A stretch of DNA of 64,000 bases, taken from positions 1 through 64,000 of the forward strand of contig JACQEO010000048.1 in the NCBI GenBank assembly GCA_016200545.1, in the 5' to 3' direction. Below the pieces are notes generated by a model. The model saw only the letters and a program-made list of their open reading frames with translations, searched no databases and was not told where the DNA came from. The translations under genes and the position numbers were made by a program. Below, in pieces: positions 46,154-55,301 of this stretch (positions within the stretch are counted from its first letter, which is position 1; each line of letters begins with the position of its first letter). The stretch is from Deltaproteobacteria bacterium (GTDB lineage Bacteria; Desulfobacterota; Binatia; UTPRO1).

Positions 46154-47850
46154 GCGAGACTGGTGCCACCTCCGGCCGCCCGGAGCGCGTCGGCACGGCG
46201 CGCGTCGTGCAGCTCTACGACACCACCTTGCGTGACGGCTGCCAGGGCGAGGACGTCGCGTTCACGCTCGAGGACAAGCTGCGCATCGCCGAGCGGCTCG
46301 ACGCCTTCGGGATGCACTATCTCGAAGGCGGCTGGCCGGGCTCGAACCCGCGCGACGCCGCCTTCTTCACGGCGGTGCGCCAGCGGCGCCTCGGGCGCAC
46401 GCGCGTCGCGGCGTTCGGCGCGACGCGGCGGCCGGGCGTCACCTGCGCCGCCGACCGCAACGTCCGTATGCTTCTCGAGGCCGAGACCCCGGTCGTGACC
46501 ATCGTCGGCCGCACCTGGGACCTGCCGGTTCTGCGCGACCTCCGCATCCCGCTCGAGGAAAACCTCGAGCTGATCGCCGACACGGTCGGGTATCTGCGAT
46601 CCCGCGTCGACGAAGTGATCTTCGACGCCGAGCACTTCTTCGACGGCCATCGCGCCGCTCCCGAGTACGCGCTCGCTTGCATTCGCGTCGCCGCGGAGGC
46701 GGGGGCGACCCTCGTCTGCTTGTGCGACACGCGCGGCGGCAGCGTGCCCGCGCAAGTAGCGGAGGCGACGGCGGCAGCGCGCGCCGCGATCACGGCGCCG
46801 GTCGGGATCCATTGTCACAACGACGCCGAGCTTGCGGTCGCCAACTCGCTGGCGGCGGTCGCCGCCGGCGCGGTGCAGGTGCAGGGCACGATCAACGGCA
46901 TCGGCGAGCGCTGCGGCAACGCCAACCTGTGCTCGATCGTCGCCACCTTGCAGCTGAAGCTCGGCTACGACTGCGTGGCGCCGGCCGCGCTCGCCGACCT
47001 CCAGGCGCTCGCGCACTTCATCGACGAGCTCGCGAATCACGAACCGGTGAAGAACCAGCCCTACGTCGGCCAGTCGGCGTTTGCGCACAAAGGCGGCCTG
47101 CACGTCGCGGCGGTGCAGCGCGAGCGCGAGATCTATGAGCACGTCGACCCCGCGCTCGTCGGCAATCGCCAGCGCGTGTTGCTGTCGGACCTCTCCGGGC
47201 GCAGCAACCTGGTCTACAAGGCACGCGAGTTCGGCATCGACGTCGACGGCAAAGACCCCGAAGTGCAGGGGCTCCTCGACGAGCTGAAGGCGCTCGAGAG
47301 CCGCGGCTACCAGTTCGAGGGCGCGGAGGCGAGCTTCGAGCTGCTGATGCAGCGTGCGCTGCACGGCTACGCGCGCCGCTTCCGGCTGATCGGCTTCCGC
47401 GTTATCGACGAGAAGCGCATCGAGCACGAGCCCTCGGTCTCCGAGGCGACGATCATGCTCGCCGGCCCCGACGGCCAGATCGAACACACCGCCGCGACCG
47501 GCAACGGTCCGGTGCAGGCACTCGACCGCGCCCTGCGGAAGGCGTTGATCAAATTCTTTCCCGAGATCGACGAGGTCGCGCTGCTTGACTTCAAGGTCCG
47601 CGTTCTCGGCTCCGACGGCGGCACCGGTGCCGTTGTGCGCGTCCTGATCGAGTCGGGCGACGCGCGCGACCGTTGGGGAACGGTGGGGGTGTCGTCGAAT
47701 CTGGTCGAGGCGAGCTGGCAAGCGCTCGTCGATTCCCTCGACTACAAGCTCTACAAGGACGCGCGAGCGCGTGCCGCCGCCGTGCCGGGTACGCGTACGA
47801 CGGCCGGACCCGCGACGGCGCGCGTCGCCGGTCGCGGCGGCGAGAGCTGA
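46150..47850 (+). CDS. cimA: (R)-citramalate synthase
   Basis: CimA joins pyruvate and acetyl-CoA to citramalate, giving 2-oxobutyrate for isoleucine without threonine. The 566-residue protein has [21 protein letters not shown], the [10 protein letters not shown] segment specific to CimA, the metal motif [16 protein letters not shown], and a C-terminal LeuA-type regulatory domain from about residue 425. Compared with LeuA the DGCQGE and EGGWPG motifs favour CimA. GTG 46150 overlaps lysC; the stop overlaps cysE by one base. Confidence 0.93.
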   Translation: MSETGATSGRPERVGTARVVQLYDTTLRDGCQGEDVAFTLEDKLRIAERLDAFGMHYLEGGWPGSNPRDAAFFTAVRQRRLGRTRVAAFGATRRPGVTCAADRNVRMLLEAETPVVTIVGRTWDLPVLRDLRIPLEENLELIADTVGYLRSRVDEVIFDAEHFFDGHRAAPEYALACIRVAAEAGATLVCLCDTRGGSVPAQVAEATAAARAAITAPVGIHCHNDAELAVANSLAAVAAGAVQVQGTINGIGERCGNANLCSIVATLQLKLGYDCVAPAALADLQALAHFIDELANHEPVKNQPYVGQSAFAHKGGLHVAAVQREREIYEHVDPALVGNRQRVLLSDLSGRSNLVYKAREFGIDVDGKDPEVQGLLDELKALESRGYQFEGAEASFELLMQRALHGYARRFRLIGFRVIDEKRIEHEPSVSEATIMLAGPDGQIEHTAATGNGPVQALDRALRKALIKFFPEIDEVALLDFKVRVLGSDGGTGAVVRVLIESGDARDRWGTVGVSSNLVEASWQALVDSLDYKLYKDARARAAAVPGTRTTAGPATARVAGRGGES

Positions 47851-48584
47851 TGGCGAGCGTCTGGCAACGTCTCAAGGAGGACGTCGAGGTCGTCTTCGCG
47901 CGCGACCCGGCGGCGCGCTCGCGCCTCGACGTTATCCTCACCTATCCCGGCGTGCACGCGCTCGTCATCTACCGCGGCGCCCATTGGCTCTGGGGTCGCG
48001 GCTTCAAGCTGCCGGCGCGGCTGATGAGCTACGTCGGCCGCTTCCTCACCGGCGTCGACATCCATCCCGGGGCGACGATCGGGCACCGCGTCTTCATCGA
48101 CCACGGCATGGGTGTGGTGATCGGCGAGACCACGGAGATCGGCGACGACGTCACACTCTACCAGGGTGTCACGCTCGGCGGCACGAGTCTCAGTAAAGGC
48201 AAGCGCCATCCGACGATCGAGGACTTCGTGGTCGTCACCACCGGCGCGACCGTGCTCGGTCCGGTGACGGTCGGGCACGGCAGTCGCATCGGCGCCGGCT
48301 CGGTGGTGATTCATTCGGTGCCGCCCAACTCCACGGTGGTCGGTATTCCGGGGCGGGTGGTGCGCAGCGAAGCCGCGCATGGCGGCGGTCTCGAGCTGAT
48401 CGATCTCGATCACGGCGACCTGCCGGATCCGGTGGCGCGTGCGATCTCGGTCCTCGTCTCGCACGTGGAGAAAATCGAGCGCAAGATCGACGACCTCACC
48501 GCGCGCCAGGGAACCGCGGACGAGCGTCGTGTCGAGGAGGACGAGGATCTGCAGCGGGTGAAGGCGTTCCTGAGCGAAGGATGA
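47850..48584 (+). CDS. cysE: Serine O-acetyltransferase
   Basis: CysE acetylates serine, the first step of cysteine synthesis. The 244-residue protein shows a short N-terminal helical part and the left-handed beta-helix with [44 protein letters not shown] split over hexapeptide repeats. It ends in a variable helical tail. It is of the short EpsC/CysE type. It starts one base inside the cimA stop and precedes a cysteine desulfurase, so the three genes after it lead from serine to tRNA thiolation. Confidence 0.92.
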   Translation: MASVWQRLKEDVEVVFARDPAARSRLDVILTYPGVHALVIYRGAHWLWGRGFKLPARLMSYVGRFLTGVDIHPGATIGHRVFIDHGMGVVIGETTEIGDDVTLYQGVTLGGTSLSKGKRHPTIEDFVVVTTGATVLGPVTVGHGSRIGAGSVVIHSVPPNSTVVGIPGRVVRSEAAHGGGLELIDLDHGDLPDPVARAISVLVSHVEKIERKIDDLTARQGTADERRVEEDEDLQRVKAFLSEG

Positions 48585-48594
48585 GCGCGTCCGC

Positions 48595-49797
48595 ATGAGG
48601 GGGATCTACGCCGACTACGCGGCGGGCGCGCCGCTCCGGCCCGCGGCGAGGCGCGTTCTCGACGACGCGTTGGCGAGCGGCGCCGGCAACGCCTCGAGCG
48701 TCCACTGGGCGGGCGCGCGCGCGCGCGCGCTCCTCGAGTCGGCACGCGAGGAGGTCGCGGCGGCGATCGGCGCCCACCCGCTCGAGATCGTCTTCACCAG
48801 CGGCGCGACCGAGGCAAACAACCTCGTGCTCGCCGGCGTCGCCGCCGCCGCGGCGGGCCGGCGGTTGCGCATCGCCGTCCCCGCAACCGAGCACGCGTCG
48901 GTGCTGCGCACGGCGGAGGCGCTGGCGCGGCGCGGTCACGACCTCCGCGTCCTGCCGGTGGGAGCCGACGGGCGTACCGATCCGACGGCCGTCGCCGCCG
49001 CGGCGCCCGACCTGCTCTCGGTCGCGTTGGTCAACGCCGAAACCGGCGTCGTGCAGGCGTGCACCGCCCTCGCGGCGGCGGCGCGTCGCAGCGGTGCACG
49101 CGTCCACGTCGACGCCGCGCAGGCCGCCGCCGTCCTGACCCTCGACGTACGTGGGCTCGACTGTGATCTGGTGACGCTCTCCGGTCACAAGCTCGGCGCA
49201 CCCACCGGCACCGGCGCGCTCTACGTGCGCGAGGGGACCCCGCTCGCACCGCTGCAGCACGGCGGAGCGCAGGAGCGCGGCCTCAGACCCGGGACGGAGA
49301 ACGCCGCCGCGCTCGCCGCCTTCGCGGCCGCGTTCGCCGCCGCGCGCGCCGCCCTGCCGGAGGAGGCCGCACGCCTCGCGGCGCTCGTCACGCACCTCCA
49401 ACGCGAAATCGCGACGCTCGCGCCGGACGCTCGCGTCGCCGGCGAGGCCGCGGGTGCGACGTCGGCGGCCGCCGCGGCGTCGCCGGTGCCGCGCGCGCCC
49501 CACATTCTCGACGTCGGCTTTGCCGATCTCGACGGCGAGAGCCTCGTCAGCGCCCTCGACCTCGAGGGCGTGGCGGTGTCGGCGGGCTCGGCCTGCGCCG
49601 CGGGCGCGAGCGAGCCGTCACACGTGCTGCAGGCGATGGGGTGGAGCCGCGCCGCGGCGGCGAGCGCGGTGCGTTTCAGCTTCGGATGGGCGAGCACCGC
49701 GGCCGACGTCGCGGCCATCCTCGCGGTGCTGCCACGGATTCTCGCGCGCGCGCGTGCGCGGCGGACGGAGAACGCATGGCCGGCGCACGCGTCGTAG
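48595..49797 (+). CDS. Cysteine desulfurase, NifS/IscS-like
   Basis: The PLP enzyme takes sulfur from cysteine and passes persulfide to acceptors. The 400-residue protein has ADYAAGAPLRPAA, TSGATEANNLVL, the ATEHASVL His, the PLP Lys in LSGHKLGAPTG, RPGTENAAALAAFA, and the active-site Cys in SAGSACAAGASEPSHVL. It is unusually Ala-rich. ATG 48595 is ten bases after cysE. The last 22 bases overlap the start of mnmA, which fits a dedicated sulfur donor for MnmA; a general Fe-S role is also possible because no iscU is adjacent. Confidence 0.92.
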   Translation: MRGIYADYAAGAPLRPAARRVLDDALASGAGNASSVHWAGARARALLESAREEVAAAIGAHPLEIVFTSGATEANNLVLAGVAAAAAGRRLRIAVPATEHASVLRTAEALARRGHDLRVLPVGADGRTDPTAVAAAAPDLLSVALVNAETGVVQACTALAAAARRSGARVHVDAAQAAAVLTLDVRGLDCDLVTLSGHKLGAPTGTGALYVREGTPLAPLQHGGAQERGLRPGTENAAALAAFAAAFAAARAALPEEAARLAALVTHLQREIATLAPDARVAGEAAGATSAAAAASPVPRAPHILDVGFADLDGESLVSALDLEGVAVSAGSACAAGASEPSHVLQAMGWSRAAAASAVRFSFGWASTAADVAAILAVLPRILARARARRTENAWPAHAS

Positions 49798-50912
49798 TCG
49801 CGATGAGCGGCGGCGTCGACAGCTCGGTCGCCGCCGCGCTCCTCCACGACGCCGGCTACGAGGTGGTCGGCGTCTCCATGCTGCTCGCGGCGCAGCCGGC
49901 GGCGAGTGTCCGAGCAGGGCAGGGCTGCTGCTCGCTCGAAGACTTCCGCGATGCGCGCCGGGTCGCGGAGCGTCTCGGCGTGCCGTACTACGTCTGGAAT
50001 CTCGCCGAGACCTTCCGCACCAAGGTGCAGGACGTCTTCGTCCGCGAGTACCTGCGCGGTCGGACGCCGAACCCCTGCGTCCTCTGTAACCAAGATCTCA
50101 AGTTCGACGAGCTCTGGCGGCGTGCCGGCGCCCTCGGTGCCGATTTCGTCGCGACCGGCCACTATGCCCGCGTCGTCACCGGTACCGACGGCCGCACGCG
50201 TTTGCTGCGCGCGCGCGACGCCGCGAAAGACCAATCATACTTTCTCTTCGGCCTCTCGCCGGCACAGCTCGCGCGTACGCTCTTCCCACTCGGCGAGCTC
50301 ACCAAGGACGACGTACGCGCGCTGGCGCGCCGGCTCGATCTCGGCGTCGCCGACAAGCCCGAGAGCCAGGAAATCTGCTTCGTGCCCGATCGCGACTACG
50401 CCGGCTTCGTCGAACGGCGCAGCGATGCGCGCCCGCCCGCCGGCGCCGTCATCGACGACGACGGGCGCGTGGTCGCGTCGCACGCGGGCGTGCATCGTTT
50501 CACGATCGGGCAGCGGCGCGGCCTCGGGGTGGCGGGGGGCCCGGCGCGCTACGTGACCGCGATCGACGCCGACACCGCGACCGTCCGCATCGGCGCACGC
50601 GCGGCGCTCGCGGCCGGCGGGCTCGTCGCCGAGCGCGTCCGCTGGATGGCCGGGCCGGTCGAGACGGCGTCGGTCCGCATCCGGCATCGCCACGTGCCGG
50701 TCGCGGCGCGCCTGCGCGTCCTCGACGGCGATCGCGTCGAGGCACGCTTCCTGGCGCCGGTCTCGGCCGTCACGCCGGGGCAGGCGGCGGTCTTCTACTG
50801 TAGCGACGAGGTCGTCGGCGGCGGCTGGATCGCTGCCGCGCTCGCCCCGGAAGCGGACGCCGCTGCGCTCGGAAGCGACATTGACGCCGTCGCATGCAGG
50901 AGCGACGCGTGA
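49776..50912 (+). CDS. mnmA: tRNA-specific 2-thiouridylase MnmA
   Basis: MnmA thiolates U34 of Lys, Glu and Gln tRNAs using persulfide sulfur. The 378-residue protein has the PP-loop AMSGGVDSSVAA, the catalytic cysteines in TPNPCVLCN and QEICFVPD, the KDQSYFLFGL segment and the C-terminal beta-barrel with FTIGQRRGLGV. ATG 49776 lies 22 bases inside the desulfurase gene and has a GGACGGAG ribosome site. Its stop overlaps the rnc GTG. Confidence 0.96.
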   Translation: MAGARVVVAMSGGVDSSVAAALLHDAGYEVVGVSMLLAAQPAASVRAGQGCCSLEDFRDARRVAERLGVPYYVWNLAETFRTKVQDVFVREYLRGRTPNPCVLCNQDLKFDELWRRAGALGADFVATGHYARVVTGTDGRTRLLRARDAAKDQSYFLFGLSPAQLARTLFPLGELTKDDVRALARRLDLGVADKPESQEICFVPDRDYAGFVERRSDARPPAGAVIDDDGRVVASHAGVHRFTIGQRRGLGVAGGPARYVTAIDADTATVRIGARAALAAGGLVAERVRWMAGPVETASVRIRHRHVPVAARLRVLDGDRVEARFLAPVSAVTPGQAAVFYCSDEVVGGGWIAAALAPEADAAALGSDIDAVACRSDA

Positions 50913-51673
50913 GTCACGTGATCGAGGAGCGGCTGGCGTATCAGTTCCGCAAGCCGGAGCTGCTCGAGACCGCGCTCACGCACCGCTCGCTGACGCCTAC
51001 GGGCGGCACCCGCAACAACGAGAAGCTCGAATTCCTCGGCGACGCGGTCCTCGACCTGGTCGTCAGCGACCTCCTCATGCAGCAGTTTCCACGCCACCAA
51101 GAGGGCGACCTCTCGAAGCTCCGCGCCTCGTTGGTGAACGCCCGCGTCCTCGCCGAAAAGGCGCGCACGCTCGGCCTCGGCAAGGAGCTGCGTCTCGGCA
51201 AGGGCGAGGAGAAGAGCGGCGGGCGCGAGAAGGAGTCGATCCTCGCCGCCGCGTACGAGGCGCTGCTCGGCGCGATCTACCTCGACCGCGGCTTCGTCGC
51301 CGCGCGGCGCGTCCTGGCACGACAGTTCGCCGCCGATCTCAAAGCGCGCGCCAGTGGCGCCGTCGAGGACTGCAAGACGCGGCTGCAGGAGATCACGCAG
51401 CGGATTTTCAAGACGACACCCACGTATACGCTGGTGCGCGAAACCGGACCGGATCACGCCAAGCACTTCGTGAGTCAGATCTCGGTCGGCGGGCGGACGT
51501 TCGGGCGTGGTGAGGGATTGAGCAAGAAGAGCGCGGAACAGGCGGCGGCCATGGAGGCGCTCCACGCCCTCCAGGTCGAAGCGGCGGCCCTGGCCCCCAA
51601 AAAGGCGCCAGGCGGCGAGGCGAGCGTGCGGCCGGCACGCAAGGGCGCCTCGGGAATGGGAGGCGAGCGATGA
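50909..51673 (+). CDS. rnc: Ribonuclease III
   Basis: RNase III cuts double-stranded RNA in rRNA and mRNA maturation. The 254-residue protein has the catalytic signature NNEKLEFLGDAVLDLVVSD, a second acidic residue region in EALLGAIYLDRG, and a C-terminal dsRNA-binding domain (DCKTRLQEITQ, FGRGEGLSKKSAEQAAA). A Pro/Lys-rich tail follows. GTG 50909 is chosen because AGGAG lies six bases upstream and it overlaps the mnmA stop; ATG 50894 would add five residues. Confidence 0.95.
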   Translation: MSHVIEERLAYQFRKPELLETALTHRSLTPTGGTRNNEKLEFLGDAVLDLVVSDLLMQQFPRHQEGDLSKLRASLVNARVLAEKARTLGLGKELRLGKGEEKSGGREKESILAAAYEALLGAIYLDRGFVAARRVLARQFAADLKARASGAVEDCKTRLQEITQRIFKTTPTYTLVRETGPDHAKHFVSQISVGGRTFGRGEGLSKKSAEQAAAMEALHALQVEAAALAPKKAPGGEASVRPARKGASGMGGER

Positions 51674-52800
51674 TCGGGGTTCCAGCCATGCGGGTGCGGC
51701 AGTTCGGTGTCGACTTCTACCAGGCGATCCTCACCGGCACCGACGTCGAGAGACTGGTGCGCTTCGAGGTGCTCTCCTACGACGCCGGCGTCGTGCCGAT
51801 GAGCGGCGGTACGGGAAAGAAGCGCAAGGCGAAGATCAACTGGGAACTTCTCGAGAAGCGCATCGCGCGCAGCGCCGAGGCGTACCAGCGTCCGGTGATC
51901 CGCAAGAAGATCGTCGAGCTGATCGACTACTACAATCAGTGCGCCGAGGCGGCGAACCTGCCGGCGATCCCCGGCGCCGTCCTCCTGGTCGCCGACCGCC
52001 GCCTCGAGTTCGAACGAGGGGGCGGCAACCGTGCCCTCGGCATGCTGCAGCTGCCGACCGAGCAGGGCGTCCTGCGCGCGCTCGACGGGCAGCATCGCCT
52101 ACTGGCGCTGCATCAGCTCGCCGAGACCCGTCCGATCCAGGACGTGCAGGTGCCGGCGGTGATCTTCGACAGCCTCGCGCCCGATCAGGCGGTCGAGCTC
52201 TTCGTGACGATCAACGCCAAGCACACCAAGCTCAATCCCTCGCACCTGATCAGCCTCGCCGGCCGGCGCCTCTATCCCGACAAGGTCCTCGCCGCCGGAC
52301 ACGACATCATCCGCGCGCTCTCCGAGGACGCGTCGTCGCCGCTGCACGGCGACATCAAGCTCTTCGGCGTCGGCCGCGGCAAAGTCGCGCAGGCACCGCT
52401 CGCCGAGGAGCTGCGCAACATCTTCACCTCCGTCCAGGCGCTCGGCGGCCGCGACGCCGACCGTTTCCTCGACGGCGCCAAGCGCTTCTTCTTGAACTAC
52501 TTCAAGCAGATCGAGCGCGTCTTCGAGACCGCATGGAAGGGGCGGAAGTACAGCATCCGGACCGGCATGGCGCTACGCGCGTTCCTGCGCGTCGTGCCCG
52601 ACGTCCTCGCCGCGATCAAAGCGAACCGCCGCGATCCCGCCGACGCGGCCGCGATCCGCGAGGTCATCGCGCCCTGGGCCGAGACGATCGGCGACAACCG
52701 CTTCGAGACCGAGGGCGAATGGCGCCGGAAGCTCGCCGGCGGCACCAGCAGCACCGTCGACCAGCTCGCCCGCGAGCTCCGGACCGGGCTCCGCCGCTGA
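51670..52800 (+). CDS. DGQHR-domain protein (DndB/DGQHR superfamily) between rnc and era
   Basis: The 376-residue protein has the superfamily's name motif at residues 139-143 (LRALDGQHRLLAL) and the conserved FVTINAKHTKLNPSHL stretch at 178-193, with the strand VPAVIFDSLAPDQAVE between them. DGQHR domains are known from phosphorothioation (DndB) and other DNA-modification or phage-defence loci, and the motif is ParB-like. Here there are no dnd or restriction genes. The gene overlaps rnc (ATGA) and sits ahead of era, inside a housekeeping transcript. Its function is unknown; a role in nucleic-acid processing with RNase III is a guess from context. ATG 51688 is an alternative start. Confidence 0.88.
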   Translation: MIGVPAMRVRQFGVDFYQAILTGTDVERLVRFEVLSYDAGVVPMSGGTGKKRKAKINWELLEKRIARSAEAYQRPVIRKKIVELIDYYNQCAEAANLPAIPGAVLLVADRRLEFERGGGNRALGMLQLPTEQGVLRALDGQHRLLALHQLAETRPIQDVQVPAVIFDSLAPDQAVELFVTINAKHTKLNPSHLISLAGRRLYPDKVLAAGHDIIRALSEDASSPLHGDIKLFGVGRGKVAQAPLAEELRNIFTSVQALGGRDADRFLDGAKRFFLNYFKQIERVFETAWKGRKYSIRTGMALRAFLRVVPDVLAAIKANRRDPADAAAIREVIAPWAETIGDNRFETEGEWRRKLAGGTSSTVDQLARELRTGLRR

Positions 52801-52840
52801 ACGCCCCCACCTATGTAGGGGGGGAAGCGCGCGTGATGGA

Positions 52841-52865
52841 GGCGCGCGGATTTACTCCGCGCGCC
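52841..52865 (+). other. Perfect 10-bp stem-loop downstream of the DGQHR gene
   Basis: GGCGCGCGGA and its complement flank the loop TTTAC. No T-run follows, so it is more likely an RNA-processing or stability structure, or a factor-dependent stop, than an intrinsic terminator. Confidence 0.5.
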
Positions 52866-52875
52866 GACGCCCATC

Positions 52876-52892
52876 GGAGCGCGGCGCGCTCC
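52876..52892 (+). other. Second stem-loop, 7-bp stem
   Basis: GGAGCGC, loop GGC, GCGCTCC. It lies ten bases after the first hairpin, making a tandem pair in the DGQHR-era gap. Confidence 0.45.
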
Positions 52893-52915
52893 GCGCGCCG
52901 CGCGCACGGGGCAGT

Positions 52916-52936
52916 ATTGAAAACCCGGTATTCAAT
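52916..52936. promoter_or_regulatory. AT-rich dyad upstream of era
   Basis: ATTGAA and TTCAAT are separated by nine bases, the most AT-rich spot in the gap, 30 bases before the era start. It could be an operator or part of a promoter; no good -10/-35 pair at correct spacing was found. Confidence 0.3.
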
Positions 52937-52966
52937 TACTCGCCAGCGCGCTGGTTGGCAGCTAGC

Positions 52967-53923
52967 ATGCTGCCGATGTCCTCGACGACCGCGACCCCTG
53001 GCGATGCGCACGCGGCGACCGCGATCCAAGGCACCGCTGCACCGGCGGCGCACCGCGCCGGCTTCGTGACCCTCGTCGGGCGGCCGAACGTCGGCAAATC
53101 GACGTTGCTCAACCGGCTCGTCGGCACCAAGCTCGCAGCGGTCTCGGCAAAGCCACAGACGACGCGCAATCGCATCGTCGGCATTCTCACCCGCTCCGAG
53201 GCGCAGATCGTCCTGGTCGACACCCCCGGCATCCACGGCGGCAGCACGCCACTCAACAGCCGCATGGTCGCGGCCGCTCGTCAGTCGCTCGGCGACGCCG
53301 ACGTGGTGCTGTTGGTCGTCGACGGCGCGACCGGGATCGGGTCGCTGGATCGCGAGGTCGCGGCGGAGGTCGCAACGCGCGTGCGCATCGTCGCCGTCAA
53401 CAAGAGCGACGTCGCCACGCGGCAGATGTTGCTGCCGACGTGCGCCGAGGTGGCGCGGCTGCTCCCGGGCGCCGAGGTGGTGCCGGTGAGCGGTCTCACC
53501 GGCGACAACGTCGAGCGGCTGCTGACGCTCGTCGCCGCCGCGCTTCCCGCGGGCCCGAACCTCTACCCGGCGGAGCAGGTGAGCGAGCAGAGCGAACGCT
53601 TCCTCGCCTCCGAGATCGTCCGCGAGCAGATCGTCGAGCAGACGCGCGACGAGCTGCCGTACACGACGGCGGTCGTGATCGACACCTTCCGCGAGGAGCC
53701 GGCGCGCAACCTGCTCGTGATCCAAGCGACGATCCTCGTCGAGCGCGCAACGCAGAAAGGCATCGTGATCGGCGAGCGCGGCCGGCGGATCCGCAGCATC
53801 GGTCAGGCGGCGCGGCTACAGCTCGAGACGATCTTCGCCTGCCGCGTCTTCCTCGAGCTGCACGTCAAGGTCGTCCGCGAATGGAGCAAGGACCCGCGTG
53901 TCCTCCGCGAGCTCGGACTCTAG
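52967..53923 (+). CDS. era: GTPase Era
   Basis: Era binds 16S rRNA and helps 30S subunit maturation. The product of about 318 residues has G1 GRPNVGKSTLLN, switch I KPQTTRNRI, G3 DTPGIHGG, G4 NKSD, and a C-terminal KH domain with GIVIGERGRRIRSIG and the final VREWSKDPRVLRELGL. The N-terminus carries about 30 extra Ala/Thr residues. ATG 52967 or 52976 may start translation. der follows 22 bases after the stop. Confidence 0.95.
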   Translation: MLPMSSTTATPGDAHAATAIQGTAAPAAHRAGFVTLVGRPNVGKSTLLNRLVGTKLAAVSAKPQTTRNRIVGILTRSEAQIVLVDTPGIHGGSTPLNSRMVAAARQSLGDADVVLLVVDGATGIGSLDREVAAEVATRVRIVAVNKSDVATRQMLLPTCAEVARLLPGAEVVPVSGLTGDNVERLLTLVAAALPAGPNLYPAEQVSEQSERFLASEIVREQIVEQTRDELPYTTAVVIDTFREEPARNLLVIQATILVERATQKGIVIGERGRRIRSIGQAARLQLETIFACRVFLELHVKVVREWSKDPRVLRELGL

Positions 53924-53945
53924 GCGACGGCCGGCGCGTGACGCC

Positions 53946-55301
53946 GTGACCGCCACCGCCGCGGGCGGTGACGATGCCGCCGCGACGATCGTCGCCGGCG
54001 CGGCGCCGCCGCGCGTCGTCCTCGTCGGACGGCCGAACGCCGGCAAGTCGACGCTCTTCAACCGTCTCCTCCGGCGCCGCAAGGCGCTCGTCGATCCCAC
54101 GCCCGGCGTCACGCGCGACGCCAACGAGGGCGTCGCCGTGTTCGGTGACCGCGCCGTGCTGCTCGTCGATACCGGCGGCTTCGAGGCGGAGGGTGCGGCC
54201 GGGCTCGACGTCGCCGTGCGCGCGTGCAGTCTCGGCGCCATCGCCGACGCGGCGCTCGTCGTCTACGTGCTCGACGGCAAGGCCGGGCTCTCGGCGGCGG
54301 ACGAGGCGGCGGCGCGCGAGCTTCGGCGCCGCGGCGCCCCCGTCCTCTTCGTCGTCAACAAGCTCGACTCGCCGCGCCGCGAGGCCGGCGCCGGTGAGTT
54401 TTATCGGCTCGGCGCCGCCGATCTGATCTCGGTCTCCGCCGAGCACGGACACGGCATCCCGGACCTGATCGAGACGATCCTCGCGCGCGTGCCCGCGGCC
54501 GCGGCGCCCGGTGAGAGCACCGCGATCCGCGTCGGCATCATCGGCCGCCCGAACGTCGGTAAGTCCTCTCTCGTGAATCGCCTCCTCGGCTACGCGCGGA
54601 CGCTCGTCCACGAAACGGCGGGGACGACGCGCGACGCCGTCGACACCCTGCTCGAGGTCGGGGGCACACGCTACCTCCTCATCGACACCGCCGGCATACG
54701 TCGCCGCGTGCGCATCCACGAGCGGGTCGAGAAGTTCGCCGCGGCGAAGGCGCTCGAGACGGTCGGCCGCGCCGACGTCGTCGTCGTCGTGCTCGACGCC
54801 TCGGAAGGGGCGACCGACCAGGACATGCGCATCGCCAGCCGCGCGTGGGAAGAAGGGCGGGGGCTCCTCGTCGTCGCGAACAAGTGGGACCTGCAGCGCA
54901 CGGCCGCGAAGACGTTCGTCGACGACGTACGCGTCCATTATCCGAGTCTCACCGGGGTGCCGGTCCTGACCCTCTCGGCGCGGACGGGCGCCGGTGTCGA
55001 TGCGCTCCTGCCGGCGGTGAAGCGGATCGCCGCCGCGCACGCGATCGAGCTCCGCACGCCGCGTCTCAACGAGGTGCTCGCGGCCGTTGTGCGCGCCAAG
55101 GAGCCGCCGCTCGCTCACGGACGGCGGCCGAAGCTCTTCTACGCGACCCAGGTCGGGCGCCGGCCGCCGACGATCGCGATCTTCACCAACGCCCCGACGG
55201 CGATCCATCCGAGCTATCATCGCTACCTCCAGAAGCAGATCGCGGCGGCGTTCCGGGTGACGGGGACGCCGCTGCGGGTGCAGTTCCGAGGCCGGCGATG
55301 A
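53946..55301 (+). CDS. der: Double-GTPase Der (EngA)
   Basis: Der takes part in 50S subunit assembly. The 451-residue protein has two tandem G domains: G1 GRPNAGKSTLFN with DTGGFE and NKLD in the first, and G1 GRPNVGKSSLVN with DTAGIRRR and NKWD in the second. A C-terminal KH-like domain (PKLFYATQVGRRPPTIAIFTN) follows. GTG 53946 is used; an in-frame GTG at 53898 would overlap era. The stop overlaps yihY (ATGA). Confidence 0.95.
   Translation: MTATAAGGDDAAATIVAGAAPPRVVLVGRPNAGKSTLFNRLLRRRKALVDPTPGVTRDANEGVAVFGDRAVLLVDTGGFEAEGAAGLDVAVRACSLGAIADAALVVYVLDGKAGLSAADEAAARELRRRGAPVLFVVNKLDSPRREAGAGEFYRLGAADLISVSAEHGHGIPDLIETILARVPAAAAPGESTAIRVGIIGRPNVGKSSLVNRLLGYARTLVHETAGTTRDAVDTLLEVGGTRYLLIDTAGIRRRVRIHERVEKFAAAKALETVGRADVVVVVLDASEGATDQDMRIASRAWEEGRGLLVVANKWDLQRTAAKTFVDDVRVHYPSLTGVPVLTLSARTGAGVDALLPAVKRIAAAHAIELRTPRLNEVLAAVVRAKEPPLAHGRRPKLFYATQVGRRPPTIAIFTNAPTAIHPSYHRYLQKQIAAAFRVTGTPLRVQFRGRR

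Noticed and set aside
51316..51335. A TGGCAC-like sigma-54 site inside rnc
   Set aside because: The -12 part reads TTCGC instead of TTGC and it lies within a coding region of an overlapping operon.
52801..52825. C-rich/G-rich inverted sequence right after the DGQHR stop as an intrinsic terminator
   Set aside because: The stem needs a bulge and no T-run follows; it is weaker than the two hairpins downstream.
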